The notes: generated by a model not told the origin, from the sequence alone. Counted from the first letter of the stretch, positions 12,670 to 24,781 are shown. The stretch is DNA of 64,000 nucleotides from Cryptomeria japonica (GCF_030272615.1 NC_081413.1:565519010-565583009), one strand, 5' to 3'. Translations and numbers: made by a program.

Positions 12670-13310
12670 TCAGTTCACTGGCCATATGAAAATATATTAC
12701 ATATAATGGGGGTCTGAACTTGCAGGAAGGCACATTTCCTAGAGCATACTACTCATCACTTAAGAGCCTCACTGACTACAAGCTTTCTGCTAAATAAAAT
12801 ACTGAAGAATGAACTCAAGAATGTATTTGCTATGCCAAATAGAAGTCTGGTTCTAGCTCTGCTCTATGCCGATTTATAAATCTTGAACCACTACCGGTAT
12901 TCCTTCTCCTCCAAGAATTATTTCCAAGCTATTCGCATACAAAATGATCTCCATACATATACAGTTTTGCTATATTATCCTATGTCCATATCATGTTACA
13001 TCGCATCATCTTCATCCTATACAAAATGACCTAGCAGACTGACCTATATACCCATTACAAATAATATGCCTTATGCCGGCTTACAATACATTTACAAGAG
13101 ATATTCAATGTCATCCTTGACAATAATTACAAAATGATTTACAAAACAAATCCTCCTTGATGTCGGCTTCCTATGAAGTATTGATATCGGTGCCGGTGTT
13201 GATATTGCCTTGAATGCTCCAAAACTGGTATCAGTCAGTGTATGACTTCCATCTGATCTTGTTGCCATTAATGACAACAAAATGAATCTGATAAGTGTCA
13301 ATTGCCAACA
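12670..13310 (-). repeat. Outer element 3' LTR, proximal fragment
   Basis: Continuation of the LTR after the nested unit; it matches 25000-25640 throughout, ending AATTGCCAACA like the other copy. About 7% difference by eye over the first 330 bp, much of it transitions. Confidence 0.92.
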
Positions 13311-13322
13311 ATCCCCCCCTTT
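13311..13322 (-). other. Polypurine tract of outer element
   Basis: On the minus strand AAAGGGGGGGAT lies directly upstream of the 3' LTR, the expected site of plus-strand DNA priming. Further G-rich purine tracts occur on the same strand at about 13371-13379 and 13434-13442. Confidence 0.85.
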
Positions 13323-13514
13323 GGCATTGATGGCAACACTCATGTGAAAAATGGATTCCCTACCGGTATGCTCCCCCTGAGCAATACATTCCTTCTGATA
13401 TCCTAATATCCTGGTATTTTCACATATACATACTCCTCCTTTGACATTAATGCCAAATACCAGTGAAATAATTGAAAGAATTTAGAACAAATGAATGAAT
13501 ATAAATAATTTTCA

Positions 13515-13943
13515 CTATAGCTTGACTATCCTCAAACTTCCAGGGTATGCCTTATCCAACAATTGAAGATATGTATCCCAACTGATTTTGAAAGTTTCAG
13601 AAATGGAAAGTAGTCTACTTAGTAAGTGTGCTAGTGTTTCCTTTTCTTTGACATTTTTTGATGTGGGTTTAGCAATCATGTCCATGCACTCCCTCTTATG
13701 AACACCCAACAAATCCAATCTAGGACTTACCAGTCCTCTGAGACTTCTTGCACTACGAATGATCTTCTCTTTTTCTTTCTCAAAAGCAAAAATTTGGTTC
13801 TTTAAGGACAAAATTTGTCCATCAACAAATGTGATTAGTGTAGTTAATCCATCAAAAGAATTAGCAATGCTAGCTATCTTACCATATAATTCCTTCAGTT
13901 TGCCATCTACACTAGCAACAAGAATTTCTATGTTACAACACAC
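13515..13943 (-). pseudogene. Outer element ORF2, C-terminal part
   Basis: A 142-codon open stretch with alternating charged and hydrophobic residues (KLKELYGKIASIANSF, FAFEKEKEKIIRSARS), likely coiled coil. It sits just inside the PPT, where the neighbouring element has its ORF2 C-terminus. The upstream part of the same gene continues at 21764 and beyond, because the nested element at 14063-21683 splits it. The frame stays partly open to about 14040. Function unknown; assignment to ORF2 rests on position and coiled-coil character. Confidence 0.65.
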
Positions 13944-14062
13944 TCTGTAGATATTTGTGCATTGTTTTAAACAAACCTCAATAGGAATAAGTTTGTCCTC
14001 AATTTCTTCTTCTCTATATCTATAATCTGATCAAAAGTTTTTTTCTTAGCTGTTGTGAATTT

Positions 14063-15231
14063 TGATGAATACTAAGAGGGGGGGGGGGTGAATTAGTATA
14101 CCAAAAAACACTGTACTTAAACACTTAAACAGTCTAGTAGTAAACTGGTAAAACAGTTTAGCAAACAAACCGGTTAGCACACATGCAAACCAAATAGAAA
14201 ATAATGCATTCACCCACATAAGCACAAACACCATAACACAAGAGATTTTGACGTGGAAATCCAAATGGGAAAAACCACGGTGAGATGAAACTCACAAGTA
14301 ACTATCTGCAGAATAGAAACTAGACCGGTTAAGGTCATACAATGTTCTTTACCATAACAGATCCTGTTAGGAATCTCAATCTCTGTTAGGAGATAAGTCC
14401 GGTTAAAGACTACCTTGCTAGAGAATTTTAGATCCACAGATGTGAACCACCTTGTTAGAGGATTTACAAAAGGATTTTGGGCCTACCCGGTTAAGGTCTT
14501 CAGACTTGTCGAAGATGTGAGTAATCAACAAGTGAGTGATCTAACAAATAGCACAGATTGCTTGGTTAGATCCTTGATAGCTCGTTCCTAATGCATTCCA
14601 GCATTACTTTAGTCTTCAGTAACCCTCACTCTGTTATAGCTCATAGACTTGATCTTCTCAGTTAAGATCACACTTACAAAAACTCATCAACCACCTTAAA
14701 CCCTAGCAACCACCTAGAACCCTAGACATGATGTCCTTATAAAGGTATCTAATTTCATGTCGCTCCAATAGGATTACAATACAATTTCCTAGGATCAATG
14801 CATCTAGACATATTTGGTAACACGACACAAAAAGAACCGCCAAAGTGTCAGCACCGCCAAACAATCGGTGGATGGTAACTCATCACAAAATGCCGATTGG
14901 TAACTCATCACATAGTATTACCGGTTCATACAGAATACCGATTTAAGTAAAATATCGGTTGCCGGTTTGACAAAATGAAGATTGAGAAATATGAGTTGTG
15001 CAGCTTCGTTCCTTTGTACCACTTGAGATCCTCGAACTGCTTGGGGTCTTCATACCGCTTTAGATCGGTAAACACTTTCTGTAAAACACCAATAGTCTGA
15101 AGACTATAATACATCATACTGGTTGGAACAAATATGGGTTGAACTTTAACTTATACATACAAAAAGTGATCTCAAATCAAGTGTGTGTCCACCAATGACA
15201 ATCACAACATCAATCATCAAAAATGCCAACA
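14063..15231 (-). repeat. Inner element 3' LTR
   Basis: 1169 bp. On the minus strand it begins TGTTGGCATTTTTGATGATT and ends TTAGTATTCATCA. It matches 20518-21683 along its whole length. A run of C (minus strand) lies just before the LTR end. Confidence 0.95.
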
Positions 15232-15243
15232 ATATCCCCCTTT
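15232..15243 (-). other. Polypurine tract of inner element
   Basis: Minus-strand AAAGGGGGATAT directly abuts the 3' LTR. The preceding CCATCAATGCC is also found before the PPT of the outer element, so the two families share this junction. Other purine tracts lie near 15320-15328 and 15430-15440. Confidence 0.88.
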
Positions 15244-15657
15244 GGCATTGATGGAAACACTTAGGAAAATTTTGACATCTAAGTTTTTTACAACAAACAA
15301 TATGCCATAAGCAAAATTACCCCCCCTAAGCATATACACTATCCCTTTTGCAAAAAATACAATGTATACTATTCTTTATCAGAGATAGACATGAAAGTAT
15401 GTATCAAAACATAAAAATTTATATACTTCTCCCCCTTTGCCAACAATGACAAAAACACTACAGACGAACCCCTGTTCCATTAGTAGTAAAATAATAAATG
15501 TTTATGACAATAATGAGTAAAATTTGTCAAAAATTGATTTAAAGTCCTACAAAAATTGCTTCATAGATAAGGACCATGACTCAAGTAGGGAGGTAGCCAC
15601 CTCTTTCTCTATCTGCATCTGGGAGACATGTTCTTCCATGGCATCTATCGTGCTCAT

Positions 15658-18600
15658 TTATTGAGTGACCGTTAGGGCATCAAGATTTAGATAGCATTTT
15701 TGGAGAATTTGCAATCTTGGCAGAAGGACCAGTTGAAGTTCCTGCAAGTTTCTTGTCTGGTTGCTTATTTCTGCCTCAATTCGTGCAGACTGGAGTTGAA
15801 GCCTATGAATGGTTTGTCCATATGTGGAGAAGGAATCATATGGCATCTTGAAGGTACTTATGTATAATTGCAAGTCAGATTGTAGCTTTTCCTTCCGTAC
15901 AAGCACATCATCACAGAATAGATGACATTGGCATATCTTGCTGAGAAGTAGATTGCCTTCATCCATTGCATCTTTGATGTCCTTCTGTGCCTTTTGAAGT
16001 TCTAACCAAAGCTCATTCAACTTCTTCGCCAGGGCAGTGTTCAGAGTCTTTTGATGTTCTTTCTTGGCATTTGCCTCTGCAGCCTCTTCTAGGCTCTGCA
16101 CCTGATCATCTACAACTGCACATAGGAGCTTCAATTGTGCCGGTGAGGAATCAGTACTGGGGAGGTTTGTACTAGGTATCAAACCAGTAAGGGTGTCCAT
16201 CGTAGCTTGGATCACATCTTGCTCCTTCTTCCTCCTTATCACTTCTAGGCGTTCTTGAGAAACCTTAATGCTTTGTAGCAGCTCCATTTTGTTTGCAGAT
16301 TGGAGGTCAATAGGACTAGTGAGGTCAGCCGGTTTGGCTTGACTACCAGTTCCCTTTGGAGTCTCCATCTGAGTGCTTTTTGCCGCTTCTTCTTTCTCTT
16401 CTTCCTTCTTTTTCTTCTTCGCTTCCTTTCGCTTCTCCTCTTCCTTGTCTTTCTCTTCCTTTTTCTTCTCCACTTCCTTTCTCTTCTCCTCTTCCTTTTC
16501 TTCCTCTTCCTTCTTCTTCTTCGCTTCCTTTCTCTACTCCTCTTCCTTTTCTTCCTCTTCCTTCTTCTTCTCTGCTTCCTTTCTCTTCTCCTCTTCCTTA
16601 TCCTCTTCTTCTTTCTTCTTCTCCACTTCCTTTCTCTTCTCCTCTTCCTTATCCTCTTCTTCTTTCTTCTTTTTCTCATTCTCTTCCTTTTTCTTCTTTG
16701 GCTTGCTTCTTTGCTTCCTCTTTTCTGTCCCCCGCTTCCTTTTGCTTCTCTTCCTGTTCTGTCTGCTTCACCTATCCTATTCCTTCTGATGGTGTACCCT
16801 GAGTAACATCCTCTACATCCAAAGCATCGACATCAATAGTATCTACTGGTTCGGTAACCGAGTTTCCTTCATTATCATATACTTCATCCGGTTTTGTTAT
16901 TGCCGGTTCTGGCTCAGCCTTCTTGATGTCTTGAAGCACTTTATGAGTATGTACAACAGTTGTCATATGAAGATGAGTGTCCTTTTCAACATCATCAATT
17001 CTCCCTTCTAATAACCAGAGTCTTCTCCTTCTAGTGAAGAAGAGTCCTTTATTTTGGTTAATGACTTCAAATAGCTTAGAATTGGACAGATCAGGAAAGT
17101 GTTGGGCAAATACTTTCTCCCTTATTTCCCGTTCCTTCTCTATGGCAATGCACCATTTATTGTCTAAAGACTTATACAAAGAATTCGGTGTCTCAGATCT
17201 AATTTCTGAAGGCGACCGGTCATTAGCACACAAATACTTAATGATTTCATGTTCAACTTCTTCCTTTTCTTCATCATTGAAATCATCAAAATGATCTACT
17301 AAATCATTCAATAACTTTATCCTAATATTTTTAATAGTTCTTTGACAATGTGTCAAAGGTTTGTAGGAAGAGATGTCAATATTTACTGGTGCCGATGTTG
17401 CCAGTTCATTCTTTGTCTTTTTCTTTGCTTGCTTAGTCTTTCTAGGCTTTTCTTTAGAGACAATGTCCTCTGAGTCTAGTGTATTGCTTTTTGTCTTCCT
17501 CTTCCTCTTGAAGACTTTGGCAGGTGCCGCTTCCAATTTTTTCTTAGCTGGTGATCGCTTGGTCACTTTGGGACTGGCTGCAGTAACCGGTGCTGATGCG
17601 GAAGGCACTGCCTTTACTTTCTTTATTGAGGGTTCTTCAACAAGTGTAACCCTTTCTAAATAAGTTCCGATTCTCTTTGCCTTAGGATCAAGGGGCGAGG
17701 CAAGTAGGGTAGAAGAATACCCATCCAACATATCATACATCACCTCATAGCCCATAGGCTCCACTTCTTCTTGTCTAGGCTCAACCGCCTCCATTATGCA
17801 CACATCAATTTTGATGGTGAAGCATATGTCCTCCTCATACTTCTTGACTATATCACTGGATATCCTTATCCTTTGGCTCATCTTATGTCTGAACTCATCA
17901 AAGTATTTGTTCAGAGCTTTCGGATAGCCTGTTCCAACCGCTTGTAGACTTTCCTTGATTTGTTTTGTAACTGATTGATCGGCAGACCACTTAATGTCTC
18001 CTACTCCTGGAAAGTAGCCTTGGAAGTAAAAGAACAAACCAACCAGTAGTTGTCCGAACTTGAATCTTAGTGCATTGTTCTATTTGATCGACTTAAGATT
18101 CAACATAAGTTGTCTTTGCATACAAGTGCACAGATCAAACGATGCATCTTCCTTGATCATCCTGTAAGTGGCATTTACCGCTGCAGTAGAGACATAATTA
18201 ATTCTGCTAGCAAAGAATGTCAGGTAACCTATCACCATGCAGGCATACTTGACCAGATCGTCCTTGATTGAGTTGATGGTCATACCATGTGAGTCGCTCA
18301 CTGAACTAGTGAGCTTGGACATTTCAGTCTTGCTGACCTTCCTTAGGGCTGACACTTCCCCTATATTGCAGAAACCGGTGACGACATGAATCACTTCCGG
18401 TGTGATATCATGCATCCGCTCTAGGTAAATCTTATCACTGTGTACCCTACTTAGAATAATGCGAATGTGATCATCCAAAAATTCTTCAAGAAAGTAAACT
18501 GCATTTTGAAGTTTCTTCTTTTCCAGAATGTTGAATTCCGGTTTAATCTTCTTATCCTTTCCGCAAAATAAGCTCAGCCGGGAATGGATTACAAGAGACC

Positions 18601-18757
18601 CTAGGTCTTCGATTTTGTAGTCTATGTAATCAGAAATCCCTTCTTCTACTATAACACCAGCCGGTACTTGAGACAGGGCATTGTATTTCGACTTTCACTT
18701 AATGAAGTCCATAGAATCAACAGTTGCACTAGAGCTATCATGAGATGCGGAAGCCAT
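15658..18757 (-). pseudogene. Inner element ORF2: large protein of unknown function
   Basis: About 1033 codons from ATG 18757-18755 (MASASHDSSS). The frame is continuous to 16772 apart from nonsense codons at 18695-18697 (TGA), 18080-18082 (TAG) and 16772-16774 (TAG). It then shifts inside a Lys/Glu repeat and runs on to 15658. Codons about 20-285 form a globular region shared with the outer element's ORF2: paired motifs MVIGYLTFFASRINYV and MIIGYKVTQSNRLNFV, then QLMLNLKSIK and ELMLNLGKIK. Codons about 370-470 are basic (SPAKKKLEAAP, RKRKTKS), codons about 690-790 are the K/E repeat, and the C-terminus is predicted coiled coil. No pol motif is present. It lies where Sirevirus-type elements carry an env-like gene, but I see no signal peptide or clear membrane span. 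Confidence 0.8.
16395..16690 (-). repeat. Coding minisatellite of about 57-60 bp in ORF2
   Basis: About five copies of a purine-rich unit encoding a Lys/Glu/Arg block such as KEEEKRKEVEKKKEEE. Copies differ slightly and one carries a TAG (16534-16536). The frame of ORF2 changes within this tract, probably through unequal copy slippage. Confidence 0.85.
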
Positions 18758-19189
18758 GATAAACAAAAAATTAAGAAAAATACCTTCGCAGATTGAAATT
18801 TAGGGCTTCACAATTTGGACTTCACTTCACACTCCTTCAGTTGTAGAGATACCGCTTTGCGTCCAACAGATGTTTGCTTTAGATTATTCTTCAGGAATTT
18901 GATAAATTCTTTGATTCACAGTGTAAATCGTTTTCCTTCACTCTGCACTTGAAAAACTTCTTCACTCGAAAAAAGATAAGTGAGAAATGATTTCAAAATT
19001 CCTTTTAAACAGGTTCTCCACCTACCATAATAAATGCTCCAATATTAGGGTGTAAACCCTAGTTTGCCTTTTACCGTTTTCGGTCTTCTACCGACTGACA
19101 GGTATCTCATACTAGTTAAGGTCTTTTACCGGTGTAAACCGGGGGTTCGAAGTATTTCACCGTTTCCTCCCCCTAAGCTTTTCTAATTC
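18758..19189 (-). other. Gap between ORF1 and ORF2 of the inner element
   Basis: About 430 bp without a maintained frame, lying where an autonomous element would carry pol. It includes a G-rich purine tract on the minus strand near 19170-19176 and ACCGGT-type motifs. I see no residual protease, integrase or RT motif. Confidence 0.65.
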
Positions 19190-20467
19190 TTAGTTTGTCG
19201 GTTCTGTGATTTCCACACTAGGTGCAGAAACCGGTTCTTCTTGCAACACCGCTGGTTTCTTTTTCCAGGTTTTGTTCATATCCGCTTGAACATTTTCAAT
19301 ATCAATCTTTCCTTCCGGAGTGACCGGTATGTCATCCAATATGTTCTTTCTACTTCTGCAGAATCTTGCTGAATGACCCAGTTTGTTGCAATGATAGCAA
19401 ACCATTCCAGGTGCTCTCCAAGGTCCATTATTCATGTTTCCTTTCTTCCTTCTACATGTTGCAGCAGTGTAACCATGACCATGGCAAATCCAACAGTTTT
19501 CTCTCCATCCGGTTGCCGCTTGATAGCCACTGCTATGGGACTGATGATTATAGGTATTAAACCGGTTGGGATTCCGATTCACAAAAGGTTCCGGACCAAC
19601 TCCTTGAGTCCCCTGAGGATATCTTCCAGTGTTGTTCATAACAAATTTGCATTCAGATGCTCTATGCCCAAACTTGTTGCATGCATAACGATTACCATTG
19701 AACTTATTGGATCTAGGTACATTGTTTATAAAGTAAGGAAAATTATTGTAGGCTTTGCTCCTACACACATTAGCAATATGTCCTTCTTTAAGACAGTTAA
19801 AGCAAACAGGTTTGAATTTTTGCTTACCCTTACCTTTGAATGTCGGTTGCTTCTTCGATGCTTCAACATTTGCACCAGAGGTCTCACCTACCTCATTATC
19901 AGAGAAATCAAGTCCATTGGTATTCTTTACCAGTTTGGCTGATTCAAGCTTTTGTTCTAGCTTGATAGTACTCTTGTTGAACTTAGCAAGTATTTCCTTT
20001 GACTCAGAGAGTTCTCTGAAAATAGCAGCATTGGATTCCTTCAAGGTTGCATTCTTAGAGATAGCCATGTTTAGTTCACCTTGTACTTCTTCTTTTTCCA
20101 TTTTGCTCTCATGAAAGTGAGCGGTAAGTACACTGATCTCTTGCTTCAATTTGGAGATCTCATGATCTTTGTCCTTAACCAGATCTTTAGTTTTCCTCCG
20201 GTTCTCAAGCTCTTGACACATTCAGATAGTCAGTCCTTCCAACTCCTTTCTTAGGTTGGAATTGGATTCATTCAAATTTTCTACTTCTTGAATTAGGGCT
20301 TCCATGTCCGCTTCATCAGAAGAACTATTTTCAGATAGCTCCATCAGTTTTTCAGCATGTTCTCTCCTTTTTGCCTGAGAGGCCTTATATTTGACCATAA
20401 GATCATCATAGGCTTGCTTAGACTGAGTGAGCCGATGAGTAAGTTCCCTCACAGTGTATTCCCTCAT
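19190..20467 (-). pseudogene. Inner element ORF1: coiled-coil, zinc-knuckle Gag-like protein
   Basis: About 425 codons from ATG 20467-20465 (MREYTVREL), 37 bp inside the PBS, broken only by TGA 20222-20224. The first ~240 residues are heptad-rich coiled coil (KQAYDDLMVKYKASQAKRRE, HEISKLKQEISVLTAHF). Then come four knuckle-like motifs: CFNCLKEGHIANVC (intact), CNKFGHRASEC (first Cys is Arg), CWICHGHGYTAATC (His is Tyr) and CYHCNKLGHSARFC (intact). Zinc knuckles of this CX2CX4HX4C type bind nucleic acid and package element RNA. The usual Ty1/copia capsid domain expected before the coiled coil is not seen. A GLDFSDNEVGETSG segment precedes the knuckles. Confidence 0.85.
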
Positions 20468-20503
20468 ATCTCTTTCCAAGTGGTTAGACTTATAGAAAGG
20501 TTG

Positions 20504-20515
20504 GCTCTGATACCA
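20504..20515 (-). other. Primer binding site of inner element
   Basis: On the minus strand TGGTATCAGAGC, complementary to the 3' end of plant initiator Met-tRNA, lies two bases inside the 5' LTR. This fixes the element's orientation. Confidence 0.95.
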
Positions 20516-20517
20516 AT

Positions 20518-21683
20518 TGATGAATACTAAGAGTGGGGGGTGAATTAGTATACCGAAAAACACTATACTTAAACACTTAAATAGTCTAGTAGTAAACCGG
20601 TAAAACAGTTTAGCAAACAAACCGGTTAGCACACATGCAAACCAAATAGAAAATAATGCATTCACCCACAAAAGCACAAACACCATAGCACAAAATATTT
20701 TGATATGGAAACCCAAATGGGAAAAACCACGGTGAGATGAAACTCACAAGTAACTATTTGCAGAATAGAAACCATACCGGTTAAGGTCATACAATGTTCT
20801 TTACCAGAACAGATCCTATTATGAATCTCAATCTCTGTTAGGAGATAAGTCCAATTAAAGACTACCTTGCTAGAGGATTTTAGATCCACAGATGTGAACC
20901 ACCTTGTTAGAGGATTTACAAAAGGCTTTTGGGCCTACCCGGTTAAGGGCTTCAGACTTGTCGAAGATGTGAGTAATCAACAAGTGAGTGATCTAGCAAA
21001 TAGCACAGATTGCTTGGTTAGATCCTTGATAGCTCGTTCCTAATGCATTCTAGCATTAGTTCAATATTCAGTAACCCTCACTCTATTACAACTCACAGAC
21101 CTGATCTTCTTAGTTAAGATCGCACTTACAAAAACTCATCAACCACCTTAAACCCTAGCAACCACTTAGAACCCTAGACATGATGTCCTTATAAAGGAAT
21201 CTAATTTCATGTCGGTCCAATAGGATTACAATACAATTTCCTAGGTTCAATGCATCTAGACATATTTGGTAACACGACACAAAAAGCACCGCCAGAGTGT
21301 CGAAACCGCCAAACAATTAGTGGATGGTAACTCATCACAAAATGTCGGTTGGTAACTCATCACAAAGTATTACCAGTTCATACAGAATACCAGTTTAAGC
21401 AAAATACTGGTTGCTGGTTTGACAAAATGAAGACTGGGAAATATGAGTTGTGCCACTTCGTTCCTTCATACTGCTTGAGATACTCGAACCGCTTGGGGTC
21501 TTCATACTGCTTTAGATCGGTAAACACTTTCTGCAAAACACCGATAGTCTGAAGACTATAATACATCATACCGGTTGGAACAAATATCGGTTGAGCTTTA
21601 ACTTATACATACAAAAAGTGATCTCAAATCAAGTGTGTGTCCATCAATGACAATCACAACATCAATCATAAAAAATGCCAACA
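20518..21683 (-). repeat. Inner element 5' LTR
   Basis: 1166 bp, TG...CA ended, matched by 14063-15231. It lies next to the PBS and carries the promoter copy. Confidence 0.95.
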
Positions 21684-21763
21684 AATTTATCCAACGCTTG
21701 TCGGTCTGCAATCTGCCTCAAAGATTAAAAATTGTTAGAGATATGTTCTGTTAGAGTCTTGAG

Positions 21764-23397
21764 CTAACCGGAAGGGCTTGCTCTATCTTCAATTTGACAG
21801 TCAGATATTAATCTATGCAACAGTGTGACCAATTGATCAATTATTCCTTTATCTGTAGTACCTTCCTTCAATAATTTCTGAGTAGCCATCATCATCAATT
21901 CAGTTGGACTTAACTTAGAGACTGATTTCTTCTCAACCTGGGAAGTGTTAATTGCCAAGACCTTTGAAGGTGAGTTGATATTGATTGTCGGGGTTTTCTA
22001 CTAAAAAATGTCTATCTTATGAATTACATCCTGTACATATGCAGACATCTTTTCTATTCTCTTCTATCTTCTCTTCCTGTTAAAACTAGTTTTCACTTTA
22101 AGAGCCTTCTCTCTTGCCGTACCAAAATGCTCTGTTTAGTCATCTAATGGGGCTTCTAGCAGCGCTTTTGCATAGAGTTCAAAAATGCTATCATCCACCT
22201 CATATCCAAGCTCTGTAATCTAGATTGTTCTAGGTTCAACTACTTCCATAAGAGTTTCATCATTTTTTACCATAAAGAAAATATCAGTGGAGTACTTCTC
22301 CACAGTGTTTTGGATATTCTCTCTCTTTGCCTCATGTTTTCTTGAAATGTTTTAAAACACCCCCAAAGTTTCTCATCTCTCCCGGTACCAAGGCCGGTGA
22401 TTGCTTCCTTGATCTGCATACCTACCGGTATGTCATGAGCCCAATGCTTCTTCCCTAGACCAGGTAGCTCATTTAGGAAGTAAATCATTAAACAAACAAT
22501 CAAGTTTTCATATCTAAAAGTGCCTTTCTTGACTCTCTTGATCTTTCCAAGGTTCAACATTAATTCACTCCTCATCCATTCACATAAATCATACTTAAAA
22601 TTATTCTTCAAAATCTGATATGCGACATGGATGCATGAACTAGCAACAAAATTCAATCGGTTGGATTGAGTTACCTTGTAACCTATTATCATGCTTGCAA
22701 ACTTTACATCAGTGTCGGTAATTGTGCTTATCCTCATTGATCTATTGTCAGAAGTTGTGTCGGTGAGTTTTTCGACCTCATTGTTGGAAATTTTCTTGCC
22801 AAGTTCTTGTCCAACCTTTATTAAGTTGGTGACTACTTGAATAGCCTCCTTTGTGATCGTGTAAGGCCTATCCAACCAGATAAATTTGTTGCGAACCCTT
22901 CTTAGAACGTATCTGATAACCTCGTCTTTGAATTCCGGTATGTACAGAATATCGGTTAACCCTAGATCCTCAATTGCTTTGTATTCTAGTTTGATGGTTT
23001 CGAAGTCTCCCAGTATCACAGATTGATACATACTTTTGATTTCCTCTGTGCCCAAATCCTCTAGGGTGCAATGAATGTATGCCCTCACGTCTTCAACATA
23101 CATCACGCCATCAAGAACCCTAAAAAATACTCCCGTAGAGTCTTCCTTTTTAGCAATTTTGAGAACCTCCTTGAATACTGGCCTTATCCTATCCTTGACT
23201 TTGACAATGGTGGGATTCATAATGAAAGTAGGAGTTGACTTGATGCCATTTCGAAGAATACCTAAGAGTGAACGCCAGTGGAAGATTGAGTGTTTCAGAT
23301 TACAGCTCGAAATCCTTTCACAATGCTTTTGCTTGCTCTGAACTCGCCTTTCTTTGCTCTGAATGCTTGCATGCTCGGTGAGTGAAAATGAATTCAC
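21764..23397 (-). pseudogene. Outer element ORF2, N-terminal and central part
   Basis: The open region 22267-23397 includes MNPTIVKVKDRIRPVFKEV from ATG 23220 and is similar to the inner ORF2 over about 250 residues (RPYTITKEAIQVVTNL against MHDITPEVIHVVTGF; GVMYVEDVRAYI against GVIVEEGISDYI). After it the frame is broken; a 64-codon stretch (21764-21958, SKLSPTELMMMATQKLL) continues the gene before the nested element splits it. It lacks the long Lys/Glu repeat of the inner copy at the equivalent place. No enzyme motif is seen. The similarity of two separately inserted, diverged copies suggests ORF2 was kept while these families were active. Confidence 0.78.
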
Positions 23398-23728
23398 TTA
23401 CCCCCTTTTATCAGCAAATAAACCCTAATTTTCTTTAATAAATGCTTTGCCAACAATCGTACGGATGTCGGTTTCACAGTCTTGTGTCGGGTGAACCTTT
23501 ATCGATGATGAACAAAACTCTCCAAATCTCTTCCGAGGTAATATGCAAAATTTTGCAATGAATTTGCCAACCCCTAAGGCTTATGCCTTAGTTACCGATG
23601 GAGTTTTGTGTCGGTGGAGGAATACCTTGTTCTACCGGTGGATTTACCGATGTAGATCCATCTCCACTTGGTTCTTCAGATTTTCTAACCCATCTCTTGG
23701 TGTGATCTTGTTGTATTTCATCTACCTT

Positions 23729-24722
23729 CTATTTTCCTTTTTCATTATCATTACCAACCGGTTGAGTCTTGCTTCTGCAATACTTAGCAATATGACCAAT
23801 TTTGTTGCATGCATAACATGTAACATTGTTCTTCTGAATTGCTTTAACATATCCAGTATCATTTCTTGACCTACAATGATTAGCAAAAATGTCCAAACTT
23901 TCCACATGCATGACATTTAATATTCATTCTATAGTCTTCTGATTTATGACCATACTTCTTACAACTTGTGCATTGACTGGGAACAAAATTGCAGTTTTGA
24001 TTTGCTTTAATTCTACATTGTTTATCCCTATGCCCAAATTTGTTACAAACAAAACATCTACCATTGAACTTATAAGCTTTAGATTGTCTTACCGGTTTAT
24101 TATGTTTTGATGAGTTTTGCATACTAGTTGTCTGATCTTCATTTGCAGTACCAGAGCTTTCACCTTGTACAAATCCAAGTCCTCTTGAATCATCAATCTG
24201 TCTTTGTCTTTTCAATAAGTCATCTAGTTGTGCAACACTGATCCTAAACTTTTCTTTATACTCACTTACAGTAGATATATCATACCTCATAGTAGTTATT
24301 TGTCTTTCAAGTTCTTGTTCATTGTTTTGGGAGTGTGCCAAATCAGTTCTCAACAGATTATTTTCATGAGTTAATTTGCCGCATTCATCAAATTTTTTCT
24401 TCAGAGATATAACAAGATTATATTCCTTCTTCTTCCCGTTCTCAATATCTTTTGATAGCCTCATAGTCAAATCTTGCATTTCATTTTTCATGAGCATGTT
24501 TGCTTGACTTATTTTCTGACATTGTTCCTTAAGTGCATTCTTCTCCTCATCATCCTGGTTTTGCAAAAGTTCTTTTCTCTTGGCTTGAGCAAATGATAAC
24601 CTATCTTGCAAGATAAGAATGAATTCATTTGCAAATGTCAATTCTTCTTGTAATTTCAGGTTCTTCATCCTTTCAGCATCATAATCCTCAAGATCCATTT
24701 CAAGTTGCTTCTCCATAGCCAT
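23729..24722 (-). pseudogene. Outer element ORF1: coiled-coil, zinc-knuckle Gag-like protein
   Basis: Starts about 60 bp inside the PBS at ATG 24722 (MAMEKQLEMDLEDYDAER). A coiled coil of about 210 residues follows, then GLGFVQGESSG and four knuckles: CFVCNKFGHRDKQC (intact), CTSCKKYGHKSEDY (last Cys is Tyr), CHACGKFGHFC (cut by a frameshift near 23890-23905) and CYACNKIGHIAKYC (intact, in the second frame). The layout matches the inner element's ORF1, though the sequences are well diverged. There is no capsid-type domain before the coiled coil and no protease after the knuckles. Confidence 0.83.
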
Positions 24723-24781
24723 GTTCAAAGATTTTGGTTTCAGGATCTTCCTCAAGCTATTAAACTTCTTCCGAGGTACCA

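Larger units (their letters stand above)
14063..21683 (-). mobile_element. Inner LTR retrotransposon, pol-less, two ORFs
   Basis: A complete element with TG...CA LTRs (14063-15231 and 20518-21683) and a perfect AATTT duplication at 14058-14062 and 21684-21688. A Met-tRNA PBS lies at 20504-20515 and a PPT at 15232-15243. The 5.3-kb interior carries ORF1 (Gag-like coiled coil plus zinc knuckles) and ORF2 (about 1033 codons, unknown), with no protease, integrase, RT or RNase H. Such elements must use enzymes from another element. The coiled-coil Gag with a GLDF/GLGF-like segment before the knuckles, the repeated purine tracts and the C-run near the LTR end recall Sirevirus-type Ty1/copia. LTR identity is roughly 94% over 420 bp by eye, younger than its host. 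Confidence 0.95.

Noticed and set aside
14046-14437. Minus-strand frames at both LTRs of the inner element (also 20662-20889)
   Set aside because: They are duplicated LTR sequence without conserved domain; matching appearance at two places is due to LTR identity.
16300-16806. Long Ser/Leu/Phe-rich open frames on the plus strand
   Set aside because: They are antisense shadows of the Lys/Glu minisatellite of ORF2 and only reflect CTT/TCC repeats.
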